Assembly: GCA_918026815.1 (NCBI GenBank)
Contig: CAKJVC010000092.1
Coordinates: 558,001-622,000 of the forward strand
From: Chalara sp. BL73
Taxonomy: Eukaryota; Ascomycota; Leotiomycetes; Helotiales
Direction: 5' to 3'
DNA length: 64,000 bases
The notes under the pieces were generated by a model. That model was not told where the DNA came from. It saw nothing but the letters and a program-made list of their open reading frames with translations, and did no database searches. Both the position numbers and the translations under genes were made by a program. Each line of letters begins with the position of its first letter. Position 1 is the stretch's first letter. Positions 20,001 through 33,149 of this stretch are shown in pieces.

Positions 20001-22416
20001 TTAAACTCCTATTTTTCCTCATTCGGCTCCAGCATCCCTTCCACATCGTGCTATAGCCCTTGCTCCGCCGCGGTATGCTGCTTCGATGGCCGCATCTGTC
20101 TCAGCAAGTGGAGAGACGCCATACCCCCCAGGGGAGCCATACGCACCTGAAAGTACCTTCCTCCCCTTCCAGCCGTAGCCGCGCATCCAAACGATCAAAT
20201 GCAAATTCAGGCGACCAAACATCGTATCCTTCGTTACCTGGCATTCAAAACCATGGTCGTAAGGGATTGCATTTCAGTCTACCGCGTATCCAAGGCCAGA
20301 ACACGGGATATACGTCTTACATATCACCTTCGATATACGCTCCGGTGACCCGTTACTGTATCGATTCCAGCAAGACCATCACTAATACCGCGTGCCTGCT
20401 GCGGCCGCGGGCGCCGCTGATTCAGGAATTGTCAATATTGACAGCGTATAGATGTTGGGTTGGTGATGCGAGTACGTGTATACCTCTAGGTGACGGATTA
20501 AGAAGAAGCTATCTCGGGGAGCTATGTTTAGAGCCTGCGGTAACTACCACGGCCGTACGAAAGAGCAATATTTGATATATATGTATTGTAAAATGCAAAG
20601 CAGCCTAGCTCGTTCCTTAGATATAGGTCTGAAGCAGTTCATTTCTTCGGAACAACGAAGCGCAGATTCCTCTTTCTTGCCGACTTTTGTGGCTGGTTAT
20701 ATTTGTAGAGGAACTCACGGTTCAATGCCTGATAATCAGCTAGAAGTTACCACCCTATCTCAAACCTGCCACAACTGTAGGCAAAGCCTGCTCTGCTATA
20801 CGGCACTCATTTCCAGCTACCGGACATTGCCCTAGTAAACAGCCGTCTAATGCCATCTCTATCCATTTGCAGCCCAGCCTCAAGAGCTCGCAAGTCAAGA
20901 AAAGCAGGGGAACCGCAAATTGAACCCCTCCCCCCTCCCCCCTCCCCCAAAAAAAAACTACTCTACCAATATAAGAAAAGCTCATTCCGGCCCATCCGTA
21001 CGCCCCTCTCAGAAAAAAAAAACCCCTCACGCAAGAACGAAAATGCCCTCCCATCTCACGCGGGAATTGAGTTACCGCCGGGCACCGGGGGGGGGGGGGA
21101 AGAAAAGCTGAAAAGCGAGGGGATAAGAATAGCATGGAAATGAAACAAGTCGGGAAAACGCGAGATAGATGGATCCGCGCTTTCGGGATGGGCTTTGAGG
21201 TCGAGAGCTGAGGGCGTTTGTGCCCCCAGCTGAGGGGAGCACAAATGCGAGCATCCGCCTTCTGCGCTGGTTCCCGTGTACAGGGCTGTAGAAGCGGCAG
21301 CGCTCTCGTCGAGGCTTGCAGCCGATCATGATAAACGTGTCGCACTGACCTGAAAAGCCTCCTCCGATCGTGAGCTCTCGAGTTAGAACCCATTCGGGGC
21401 GCGGGCGGTCCACGAACAATAGCCGCGCCGCCCAAGAGTACAACTTTCGGGCCCTCAAAATTTCCAACCAAGACTTCGACCACGGGGCCCTCACGCCCCT
21501 TTTCGAGATTTTCGAACATGAAATTAGGAAAAGGCGAGCTCAGAGCGGAGACATGTTTGTCTTCGCAGCGGTCATCCGCTGGCCGTTGCCAAGAAATAGA
21601 AATGCGCGACAGCGTCGATCAAAACGGGACAAATCTTACATCAGCACCTAAAAAGAACGTTCACCGTCTTTTTTTTTGAGCAATGCAGCGTGTCCTTACT
21701 AGAAGACTGAGGCCTTTGATATTGTGTAAGAACTTCGTTGGGTGCAGGGCGGCCGGGGAAAACCATTAATTGCAGACGTAACCCCGGGTGAGGGATGTCC
21801 TCGAGCTACAACCGCAGGATAGTTCAAAATGAAACTCTCGTATTGGAATGAGAAAAAAAAAATTGAAAAAAAGGAACTTTGAAAGAAGGGGACCTTCTCC
21901 ACCACACCCCACGGATGGGATGCTACTCGATTGCGTCCGAGATATCGCAGCAGCTGGTTGTTCAAAAGCGCAGACAAACAACATAAAAGCAGAGCCAAAG
22001 GGGCAGGATGTATCGCTTTCTCAAATCGGAGAATGGACAGGTCTTCATTTGTAAGAGCTCCACAGCACCCTTCTTGGTTTCCTTTATTGCTTCCCTCTGC
22101 CCGACACATTGCATGTTCGATAACCTAACACGAGGTCCCACAACCTCGCACCACTGCTACCACCACTACTACCAACCACCACGACGCTGCAGAAGAACAA
22201 TAAGTTGCTGCAGAAACCCCCCAAAAAAGGAAAAAAGGTAAAAAAGAAAAAAAAAAGGAAACACGGCACTCACCAAAGGACCCCCAAAAAAAGTATCCCA
22301 TAATTACCTAAAACACCGTCAAGATGATTTGCGTCTCTCGCAACTCGAGCCTAAAGCGGTGCAGCTTATTGTAGACCGCTGACCACATATGCAGCCCTAC
22401 CCGCATCCCGCCTTTC
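17034..22416. other. Gene-poor region, first part
   Basis: No convincing gene. The beginning of a minus-strand ORF (17435 down to about 17180, containing HYGIMVPYSLGIDLLNISCG) reads like coding sequence but cannot be completed. A 49-codon ORF at 17935-18083 follows a TATAAA at about 17862. Poly-G runs 13 long at 21087-21099. ORFs at 20060-20575 (+) and 20755-21519 (-) cross homopolymers and look random. Confidence 0.4.
18097..18256. repeat. Cluster of TGCCATGNCA-type repeats with a 14-bp palindrome
   Basis: 18097-18110 is a perfect 14-bp palindrome (TTGCAGATCTGCAA). Then come TGGCATGTCA (18112-18121), TGCCATGGCA (18161-18170), TGCCATGACA (18204-18213) and TGCCATGTCA (18247-18256). GGCATAACA (18172-18180) and TGTTATGCC (about 18242-18250) form an inverted pair. 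The spacing of the three TGCCATG copies is about 43 bp. Confidence 0.6.
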
Positions 22417-22461
22417 GCAACCTCAAGCAACCTCAAGTAACCTCAATATATATATATATAT
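22417..22461. repeat. 10-bp tandem repeat (x3) followed by (AT)n
   Basis: Three near-perfect copies of GCAACCTCAA (the third reads GTAACCTCAA) run from 22417 to 22446, directly followed by an AT dinucleotide run. Confidence 0.75.
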
Positions 22462-25400
22462 CCTCGTCTGCATGTCCCCAAAACCACCCAACCACCCCCC
22501 CCTCCTTTCCTTCTCTTCCCACCATTAAAACCGGACGATAAGGCTGGGGAAGAAGGGGGGGGGGGGAAGAGGAATTCCCAAGCAGCGCTGCTGCCGCTTC
22601 CAAAATTGATTGTTATTTTTTGCGTAACCCCAGATCCGAAAACCAATACGTTGCAGGACAGATTTAGCCAAAAAGCAATGTTGGAAGGGGTCTAGGTATA
22701 GCCAGGCACACACACGCCCTTCCAAATCTGCAGAGGAACTTTCTATGCGTGAACACTGTCTGGCATGGGGGGGGTTTTTTTTACACCGCATATATATGTG
22801 CCTCACACCGACCGTTCAAAAGTGTCTTGCATATTTTCCAAACATGGTCCCTGTCTTGAGCCTCGTCCTGTATGTATGTAGCCTTGTGAGCCACAGCGCG
22901 TAAATTTCCCACACACTCTCAAACAAAACTCCGCTTCCTTCCCCCCCTTCTCTCTAAATCGTTGTCCTCGTGCCCGCAAATCCCACCAACATTTACACGA
23001 TCCAACCACTACCAACGCTCCCAACCTCAAACCTAGCATACGCAGTTATATAAAGAGCCTTATATATAGACAGGGCTTTCCTGCAGTCACACGCCGAGTA
23101 CCATTTATCTTTCCCCCTGTAGGTGTTGCCTTTCCTCCTTATCACTCACGACCCTGTTTAAAAGTACCTGACGGTTTTACGCACGCGTCGGCACTTGACC
23201 AAGTAGCAACAAGGGAGCCGTGGTTAGTAAGACCGGCACCCAGTTAGAGCATTTTCAGTACGGGTATCAATCGTTAGCCTCATGAACCGTAACGATCCCC
23301 CTCTCAGCGCGCAGTTTCTGTTCTTCCCTTGGAGAGAGTATATCACACCTCGTCTCCCAATTGGCTTTCCAACACGTAACGCGCCTCGCATTCCTTTCCC
23401 CAACAAATAGGCTGCATGCTGCTGTGGGGTATCTTTGGCCCGTTATTTCGCTGCTTTGAGATAACAATATATGGCCCGAAACGGTAGAATTTGGAAAATC
23501 TGCAACTACGGTGACCTGACGGGTTGCGTGGTGACAAATGAGCCCACGAGATTACGAACAGTGCCTCGAACAGGCATTCTTTGTACGATTGCAGGCCTCT
23601 GATTCGCCAAGGAGCACCCCATCGGATTTAAGACAGCTTTGAATGTCTGAAGTAGGTAAATGCGCGATTGAGTTCTGACGATCCGAGTCTGCCACGTTTT
23701 GAGGAGACATCAAGATATGGAGATATCATAAAGAAGTATTCTTGGTCTTGACTACCTTTGTTTGCCTCTCGGCTTGGAAAAGCGTTAAATCCTAAGTCCG
23801 TAAGAAATGGATGACTACCGCCAATGGTAATTGTTGGGGTTTTTATCGATGTTTAAGCAGCGCTCTACCTTCAAGTTGGTAGTAGAACAAAGTGGGCTTT
23901 GCAACATGATGTTGCGACTGGCATCGTGGCTGGTCTAGTCCAGCTTACGAGGTGGAGGTTGGCGCCATTCTTAGGTGCCGAGCCTCATTCATACATACAA
24001 GTTTCCCCCATAGCAATGAGACAAAAGAATAGGCTTCGGATACCTGTTCTAAATCTCATATCTGCATCCCACGCGCCTAAATGTCTTGCGGTGGACTGGG
24101 TAGAGACTGCAACCTGAAACTATACGCGTACACATTCCATCAGAGGACCGCCGGCTCACCGGAAACCGGATGCGGGGACGAGGTATGGTACTTTTGTATT
24201 TCCATGTGTTGGAGGATGGAACAGGAAGATGTAAATCTGGGAATGTAACATACACCCTATTAGGGAGAGTTTGCGACTAGGTGGTACCCCGGCCTCATCC
24301 ATACTACTAGCTGCCCAGGAGCTTGCTACACATGAAGAACACCAACAATCAAAATTGGTAGACAATAAAAAATATGTGCTTTGAGCTGCAGGACCATCAT
24401 TTAATCGCAACAATGGTTGGAAAGACGGCCATCTGAAACCTATTGGCCCGTCTTATCCGAAAGGCAGGGGATGCAATGTATCGCAGCTCTTAAGCTCCAG
24501 CAGCATTGAAAATGCGTCATTTGACAACATACATCCCAGGGCCTTGCCTTTGGCCATTTGACCACAGATTCGTAATACCGGTACCTTGAGCCACTCGCAC
24601 GACGCAGATAACGCGTGGTTCGGTCCAACTCCTTTCACCGCGCCGCCCGTGAATTGTTGCTCTTTAATGCCTTGCTGTTGGTATTTTCTATTGATGAAAG
24701 CGAATTTCACCAAGTTGGTGTTGCAGGTTGGGAAGTGGAGCGTTCGGCGCGGGACGGGGAGAAGCAAGTCCGTTCGCATGCCAAATCTTTGTGCCTGTCA
24801 TGCCAAATGTCTTGTCACAAAGCAGAAGCTCGCAGAAAAGGCACAAGCTGCAGTGGGAAGAGAGAAAGACAGGACGATCGACTGTGTCAAACTGGAAGAG
24901 GTTGGTAGTGAGTTGGCGCCCCCTCCTCTAAAGCCACGATCCAGATATGTTCAACCGACCCGTCGCATAGGAAGATGGGGAAAACCCACTACTCCATAAT
25001 TTGACTGGCGGCTGAAGATTGGACTATTATGGATATCGAATAAGGTGTTCAAAGATAAGGCACCGTGTTAATAAACCAGGAAACTCTCTGATAATAAACA
25101 AAAGATGAGTGGGCAGCGCAACACTGCGAGGAAACTTTGTGTGTGCTGATGAAAGGGAAAGAGACCCCAAGAATACTGGGTAGGCAACTTGGGGAAGAGT
25201 TAGAGTGGGCTTGGGAAAAAGGCACAACTCCCCGCAACCCCCATCGTTCCATCACTATTACTTTTTTATTTTATTTTTGATTTGAAGGAAAAAGGCAATC
25301 TCGTGCGAGATGAAGTGTCAAAGTTCTAGATGCGAACCCGAAAGTGGACAGACCCTGACCTGCAAAATGCCGCAGCCAGACCACGCCCTGCACTCCGAAT

Positions 25401-28400
25401 TCCTGGTGAACAGGTGTGATTAATTAATTTCCAAGATTCGAACATATAGCGTGACTTCGTGCTGGATTGTACGAGGGGGGGGCAGATTTGCAGACTGTAA
25501 AAATGGTGCTGTGCGTCTCCGGTTTCATCCCTCTCATTGGCCAGAAAGCCGATCAGGGTCGATCTTTGCATCTTTTCAAAGAGAAACTTTGCTATATGGA
25601 ACTCGCCTGTTCGTCTGGTTTGGGACAGGCAAGCATATGCGAAGTGCCAATGTTGTCGTCCTATTTGTTGCTGTTGCAGTACTTTCCGAGCTTTATTTTA
25701 GCTCTGTTCTTTTCCTTTCTTGAGTCACTGCCTATGACATGACCAGACCAGACCCAAAATGCTTTCCCCCTTTCGCACCGATTCACATCTTCTCTTCCCC
25801 CCTCGCAAGGTTGCTTTTCAGCAGTCTCCACCAAAGAGAGAGAAAACAGACCTGATAGACTTTTGATGGACCAAGCTCAGGTGGCTGCGAGGGGACTTCC
25901 AAGGGTGTATTCCCTGGCGACATCACTAGTAGTCAAGAAGTTAGATTCAGCAAACCTGCAAGCCCCCAAAATAAAGTTCCCTCGCCACATTTTCATGAGA
26001 CGCTCTCCCGATATGGCAATTCTCGAGACTACGCAACATTAACCTTCTCACGTTATGATCGCCCGTACATGGGACTATCCCTCTAGTGGCAATTTTAAAT
26101 ATTCCCCCTGGCTGGTTGGCATGGCGGGTCGTCTCATTCGCTCGTTTTACGATGCTCTAACGGCGAGGACACTAACGCTCGAAAAGGTTATTGTGAATTA
26201 TCGTCGTCCAATGTCAGGGCGGCCGCCCTCCCCAAGCGTAAAAAAGGTCCCAGCAGCCCTACACTTGTGGGGGAGCGCAAGAATGACTATTAAATGCACT
26301 CTTTTGGAAAACGGTCTGAAAATGCACACCCGAAACGCTTGAGCCATACCCGCACCCCCGTACTTGTTCTTCCCGAAAATCCTCTGGACTGATAGTCAAA
26401 CTCGGTACCACCCTATACTGTATGACTGGATATTTAGCAACCACTCTGTTCATCCATCCTAGTGTTGGCGGCGGTGAGTAAACCGCTTTAGCAAAACGGT
26501 GCATGGGAAAATGTATCCTTACGCAAGACTGCTGCGGAAACCATCAGGACGCCGACTTTCCGCTGTTCAATACCCGGTTCCTTGGCAGCTGCGCTTTGCT
26601 GCTTGAGCCAATAGACTGCTGCTGGAGAGTGCGGACAGGGATCCTGAGCTTTCAGCCTTATGAGTCTGGGCGGATGCTCCGAATGCTGAACAGGTACGAT
26701 GGGGGAGGTCAATACCAACAGTCTAATGCGAGTGTCATCAAGTTACGTCTAGTCGGATGATTTAAAGAACGAATGCGGTTTGAGAGTTAGTACTCGATGA
26801 CATCAAACCTTTCGATAATGTGCATCGCTGTCTTTCGTAAAGTAGAGTGGTAGCAAGCCGCCACGGGCTCGTTCTGCCTGCAAATCATAGCCAGCCTCCT
26901 GGATACTCCAAATTTAAGCATCACGCCTTTTAGAGTTCAATGAGCATTTAGGCATAGGATCTTCAATTATTGCTCTGTCACTTGCATCCATAGCCAATCA
27001 CCTGTGAACCAATGAGCGTGGAAATTCCGTATATTACCAAATGAAGTTGTTGACGAAGCCCCTATTAGCATCCTGTCTGTGCCATGTGCTCACATATTTA
27101 CCGAAATCACCATGTGAAACAAAAAGGAAACTTGTCTCGCGGAATCAAGAACCTCGAGATGACTTATTGTTAAGGCAGAGAACCCAGAAGATAATGAGAC
27201 TCTTGGGACCATAAACGAGATTGTCTTTGGCACTCTTGGATTGCTGATGGATTTTCGGAAAATACAGTAGACTAGGCCTGGTGATCACCAAACATCGGGG
27301 TCCTAAGACCTGGGACCGATATTTGCGGCCATCCGGTTCGGCTCCTATACCTGAGCGCGAGTAAATTGCATTGTTATCTGCTGTTCATAGGTCAGTCTGA
27401 TACTGTAATTGTACGTGAGTAGAGTTAATGAATGCCTATCAATGGCTGTCTCAGTTCACGTAACACCACTTCCATCGTGACTTAGCACTGCCCTGTGCAG
27501 GATCATGTACTCGTCGTGAAGCCACCACCAGTGAGCCACTCGCTCTTCAGAAGGACAAAACCCACATCTACGTCCCTGGGCCTTATGTGGCACTGCTGCC
27601 ATGTGGAGTGGGGATATGCTGTGAGAACCTTAAGTCACCCCTGAAATATGAGTGTGCACTCAAATACCACGACGGTAGTGGCATATCTTCATCAGTAAGT
27701 ACTTTTTCGTATCTGAAGTACCAGTGGCATTGCATTGTTTCTGGAAGCCACACCGCTATCTCAAAGTTTGCTCTTCGAGTAGTGAAATTGGGCCAATTGC
27801 AAGGAAGACAATGCGAGAAGTCCAAACCTCGAGATACTGGTGATATCGAAGACTTTTAAGGTTCCTTTCAAAGTAGGTAGTGTAGAATAATATCGCTGGC
27901 CTTGCAACCAACCATTTAAAGTAAATTATAGATCATCTAATAACACCTTCCATGTTGATGGTAGATTCAGACCATGTGTGACTGCGCCTCTTAACGGCTA
28001 CAAGAAGAGATGACCATGTGGTTTCTGTGAACGGCATCAATTCAGGGCTCAAGCGCCTGTTTCAGATCAAGAGGTCAACAGACTGTGACCGAAATTAATA
28101 GGATGTGAAGATTTAAAATGACCACCTCCATCATGTATGAATTCAGTGCCATGTTGCCAACATTCCTCTCCATCCCTGTGCTCGTAAAGACGATGGCACT
28201 ATCTTGAAGGGCAGCCAATTCATTGGTTGACAAATCAAAATTGCGAGGTTGAGATATATAGGCAGATGAACCTGAAGACTGGAAAGATATCGGACTATAC
28301 CTCTCTGTATGAGTTGAAGGAGAAAACTTGGAGTCACGTTTGTTTCGTTGCTCGACGTCTTGGCAGTGAGTTATAGTCGGGCTCGATGGATGGGGGTTAT

Positions 28401-28605
28401 CCGTCCGTCTCACTAACTGTATCATTCTGATTTATAGCCGAGAGATTCAGTGAATGAACTATCCAAGAGTCGACAGCGAAATAGATGCGCTGGAGGTGCG
28501 CCGAAAGCAACATTTGCTGCACGGCCTAGATCTGAGACAGCTGAGGTTCTGTTCTTATGTAGGAAACGATACAAAGAGTAAGGGAAGAAAATAAAAATAA
28601 AAATA

Positions 28606-28638
<33 letters not shown>

Positions 28639-30902
28639 CTTCGACGAGACTTGAGTGAATATCGGCTTGCATTGTAGACATTAGTCGCCGAGAGAAGGTC
28701 GCCGTTGATAATTGAATGCGGGTTTGGGACCCTGCTGCAAGGCCAGCAAAATTGGTGGGACATCGTTTTCTCTCTCTCTCTCCTGCTACAGAGGAGGACT
28801 TCTCTTGCCTCCAGGAGGCAAACAGTCGATGTCTGCAGGCGATCGTGAGTAAGCATGAGTCTGCATTGAGACAACACCCTGTGACAGAGGTGGAAGCTTA
28901 CGGAATGCGGGTAGGGCTGAAGCTCCAGGAAATAATGTTCATGCGCGGTAGCAGCCAGGAACTTGAAAGCCCAAAAGGTGGTGCACACATCTGCTATCGG
29001 TCCTATAGCGACAAATTAATTGATCTGGCACTGGTGGTGACCTGAAGTATGGAGGTGTGTGGTGTTGGCAGCTTCACCGTCGTTGAATGAGGCACCAAGA
29101 CCACTAAATTACGAGTAGGGCTATGCTATTGGTGGAGAGCTGCATGGCAGGGCTCCCCATCGCTCCATGCAGCCGCAAATCTGCGGTGAAGGCGCTGAGA
29201 GGTTGAAATTACAAAATGGCATGGGGGTCGTAACATCCCGCCCAATCGATCAGTGCCGTGCATCTTGGTCATCGGCCGGAACAAAAATAAACATATGACA
29301 AAGCACGTGCGCCGCGAGAAGACATCCGCAAAAGCAACTGGGCATGAGCAGGGCGAGAGCCACCAGCCTGGAAAAAGACCATCTTGCGCTCCTAACTCCC
29401 TCCCGAAGACGTTGAAATGGTACACCGAGGCGAGCTGAGATGCTGAAAGTGGTATTTGCGAGCCACAACCAGATGATGCCGTGGAGCGGTAATTTCATTT
29501 CGGAATGGGATCACAGAAGACTATTACTATGGTAAACAACTTGCTAATCGCTATCGGCTCTCCGATACCAGGACATTTTTACATGGCGACGAAGAAAATG
29601 ATAGTCAATGGTCCAAGCAGCCAATTTTAGACTAGATGCCAAATCCAGCGATATGAGGATTTTCCAAGGTCGCCGACTTCTGGGAGGATACTGTAGTCTC
29701 CCTCCATAGCCGGCCGATATGGCAGCCATGCGTTCATAGCCGCATGTCTCCAAGCATCTAATCTTTTCTCAATTAGTGGGATCAGGGGTGTCTAATCGTA
29801 TTACGGTATATTTGTCAATACCGGTATTTCAAATCATTAAACATATCCTTCGTTGTGATTGCTCAAGATGCGACAACGCCTAGGATTCCTCTGCTGTTTT
29901 GCTAGGTGGTAGAAATTTTGAGAAAAAGGGTTATGCTGTTCTATTACCGTCTTCACTAAGATATCCTCCTGAATGCGGATTCCGTCAAGTTTTTTTGGAC
30001 GCCTTTTCCGGGGCTTGCGCATGGCACAAAGCCCTCCCGCCCATTTGTGCCATGTTTAGATGACATTCGTGGACTTTCCTAGGAAAAGAGGCGGTTTCGA
30101 ACACAGATAGAAGCTGTGGAAGCAGTTGCTGATACCAATTATACCCTGGGCTGGTATAGAAACATAGTTGCTGTGCATCTGCCATAGGGCTGCCGTGAAC
30201 GATGATTTGCCCGTTTAACTTTTAGTGTAGATCTATTCCTAGGAACCGCCACGAGTTTTGACAGATATGGGTGTGGTGATGGCTTGCACAAGGTTGCACT
30301 GGCTGGCCGGCGCTGCTTTTACCAGCCAAGGTCGGCTCTACCCTAAGTGTGTCTATTTTAAATGCAGTAAATTAGCCATCCTTTTCTTTTTTGGGGGGGA
30401 GAGAGGATTAAACAGGGGGGTGAGGCTGGTTACCACATTTTGGGGTTCGTAAAAGATGTGCATGCTCAGTCTAACTGCTTTGCGCCTGGACTCGATTTCG
30501 ACCCTGGCTTCGCAGAATGTCGGGCTCAGGTTGTAGTCCCTGCAAGCGTTTGTCCCGGCTCCCCCAAAGCCGTTGTTGGACTGCTTTTCGTAGTGGGAAT
30601 CGACAAGGCTCGTGGCAGGGGCCTTCTGCTACATGGGGTTACGTTTATTCCTCAGCTGGAGGCTACAAGGGTTACAAGGAGGGTCACTCTAAAGTCCGTT
30701 GTGCTGGGTGGAAAGAAGTGTGGTGCCGCAGATGGACATATATACTCGAGGCAGTCCCCAATTGAGATTCCTCTTCAGCCTTGTTCTAACAGACAATCTT
30801 CTCTTCCTCCTCATTATTACCATAGTCCACCGTACCTTGAACTTCATCTTGCTCATCATTCATTGACTTGATACATTGGAGGCTGCCTTCTCACTCTCCA
30901 CC
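22462..30902. other. Gene-poor region, second part
   Basis: No supported gene over 8.4 kb on either strand. It contains poly-G 22555-22566 (12), TATATAAAG at about 23046, the NotI-type palindrome AGGGCGGCCGCCCT (26216-26229), a GA microsatellite (28612-28638) and the probable promoter and leader of the bZIP gene (CATATATACT at about 30736, no upstream ATG between there and 30903). ORFs of 137-188 codons here overlap repeats or lack any protein signature. Confidence 0.45.
28588..28638. repeat. (ATAAAA)n then (GA)n microsatellite
   Basis: An A-rich ATAAAA repeat passes into about 13 GA units. A complementary-type TC tract lies at about 28768-28782, so the two could pair. Confidence 0.85.
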
Positions 30903-31831
30903 ATGTCTCGACAGAACTATTCATACTCGACTGCCCCAGCATCGAGGCAGATCACAGCCCACGGTACCAGCAGCGCTTTTAGCAGTTCCGCAAATCCGGA
31001 TGAGGATTGGACCAAGATCTCCGATCTTGCTGAGCGGAGAAGAATTCAGAACCGTATTGCCCAGCGCAACTATCGTAAGTACATTCAAGATATTGCCGGC
31101 GACCAGCAACTGATTCCGCATAGGAAAGAAGCTTAAGAGACGCCTGGAAGACCTTGAGAGGCGTGCTGGATCATCATCAGCGTCCCCACCGCAGACACAC
31201 GTAGAGATTCAACAGACAAGCCGCGGCGAAGTCACTCAGCACTATCGCAGAAGCCCAGAACTCAGACAGCAACAGATTTCGCCTAGACTTCTACCCAGCC
31301 AACAGTTCACACCTCCAATGCACAGCGACGATGACATGTTGTACTCTCATGGCTTTGAGAGAGAGGGATCAAGAACACCTCCTCTTTTCACATATTCTCA
31401 ATACCCAGCTCCAGAGGAAGTCTCATACCCACCATATCCACATTCACAACCGTACCGCACAGTTTCGAGCGGTACAGAATGGTCGCGGCCAGAAGAATAT
31501 CTTACCCCGGTACCTGTCACTTTACCGTCAATGATGCAGTTCCACGATTCCATCAAGCGTGAGCACGAGGACACTATGACCCCATTCAACCTGAGCTATT
31601 CAGGACTGCCAGCCATTGATATCCATGGACAGCACGGTTATGGAGACTCAGATCCTCATGTACGTCAGATTCAAGCAATGCGATCCCAGAGCCGTGTCTA
31701 ATATGCATCTGCAGACTCCTCCACTTTCACATTCATACGACCATTCGGCGACATGTTCAGAATCTGGTTATCATTACCCAACCACGCCTTTATCCATGCC
31801 TCCGTCTCCTCGAATCATAACTCAGACATAA
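30903..31831 (+). CDS. bZIP transcription factor with short or absent leucine zipper
   Basis: Exons 30903-31074, 31124-31659 and 31715-31831; 274 residues. Intron 1 (31075-31123) interrupts the basic region and rebuilds RIAQRN-Y-R-KKLKRRLEDL. Intron 2 (31660-31714, GTACGT, branch CTAAT, GCAG) joins SDPH to TPPLSHSY. The basic region at about 45-60 holds N50, A53, Q54, Y57 and R58, the fungal NxxAQxxYR DNA-contact signature. After one heptad (LEDLERRAG) the sequence becomes Ser/Pro/Gln-rich, so the zipper is very short. The rest is low complexity with many Tyr, Pro and Ser and no ankyrin repeats. It should act as a nuclear regulator; targets are unknown. It lies next to the large gene-free region, which may hold its control sequences. 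Confidence 0.85.
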
Positions 31832-33149
31832 GCAGGAGGTTGTTCTGGATAAAATTATAATGGAAGCTCTCTTTTTAATGACAGTACAAATTGCGGAGAG
31901 ATTGAAAGCGCTTCGACCTCCGCTCTTTTAGATATGGGAATTGCTGCTTAGGACAGTCCGGTTAAAGGTTGCAGCATGGCAGTAAGGTGTTATTGTCCTC
32001 CTTATTCGAATGTGTCGTATACATGCGCCATATTTTGTAAATACTAGGCCAGATTGTTAGCCATCAATTATTACTATTCACTTCAATGTTTCCTATTGCG
32101 AGCTCATGTACCCACGCTCCTTTTCTTCTGGTTCAGATTGCTGCCTAACCATCGTGGCAGTATGTTGCATCGGTCCGCATGGTGCTTTGTCTTAGCTCCA
32201 AGCTTTCCCACAAAGCATGAGACATTATTTGACCGTCCTCATGGATACTCGTGGTTTGTCGGTATCCGACCAACCGCAGTCTCTGGCCCCCAACTTCTAC
32301 TATGGAATAGGTCATCGATAACACAGACCAAATTCCCCTGGTGCATCACCCAATGTCCAGCTACTATTGCCTAGCGGCATGGTGGACCAGACGCTACCGG
32401 TAGACGCATAGTCTTGTAGGTGTACGAGAATGAGGCACAGAATTTAGGGGGGTTCCGCGCCGTTTCCCTCCAAGCCTTGATTGCACCCGAATGCGACTTT
32501 TAGCGCCAACTCCACATGAGGAGTCTCAGGTCGTCCAGTTTTGCGCTTGAAAATCTTGTTGTAGCCTATCAGTGATTTGATGGTGATCGGGGTTTGAAAA
32601 TTAAAACGAATGAAAAGCTGTAACTCTCTGATCGGATGGGCGCAGTCTTGGCCGTGCTTATGTAATTTAGGGCTGGGAGACTCAGTTACATCATACAAAG
32701 TATACGCGGATAGCCTACTTTTCTTCTGTACGTTCACATCAACGCCTCCTCTCTTTGGGCCAATATACCCGGCCTATATGATACTTGATTGTTTCATAAC
32801 CTCTAGACTCGATTGGCGGTTATTGCATTGCGAGAAATACCATTCCACTGCAGATCACTATTCCCGTGGTTTTCCCCACTTATTCTGTACGAGTGCTCTA
32901 AGTTCAGCGACTACTTTTGTCAAATGATACCAGAATGTCGACAAAGGCAGCGAGATTTGATCTTTATGGTGGTGAAAGGTAAGTTTTGGTTCGTTTTCAG
33001 ACAACAGAAGCCATGTAGATGTAACCTGGCCAGACGTATTTGGTAGTCCTATTAGCACATAACAATACTATTTACACCTTATCTTGTTTGTTTATTCAAT
33101 ACCAGACTCGGAAAGGACATTATGAGTGCATTCACTCATATTTCTAGCC
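31832..33149. other. Intergenic, no gene seen
   Basis: 3' UTR of the bZIP gene and upstream region of the CIA30-like gene. ORFs at 32054-32374, 32444-32737 (-) and 32610-32927 lack any recognisable feature. Confidence 0.5.

Noticed and set aside
20060..20575. 171-codon plus-strand ORF
   Set aside because: No recognisable features, and competing frames in the same stretch.
20755..21519. 254-codon ORF on the minus strand
   Set aside because: It runs through homopolymer and repeat-like sequence and has no signal, domain or conserved motif. Composition looks random.
28422..28988. 188-codon ORF on the minus strand
   Set aside because: Includes the translated GA and ATAAAA microsatellites (SLSLSLS, IFIFIFIF), so it is an artefact of repeats.
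30440..30871. 143-codon ORF before the bZIP gene
   Set aside because: Covers the promoter and 5' leader including the TATA-like box, with no protein features.
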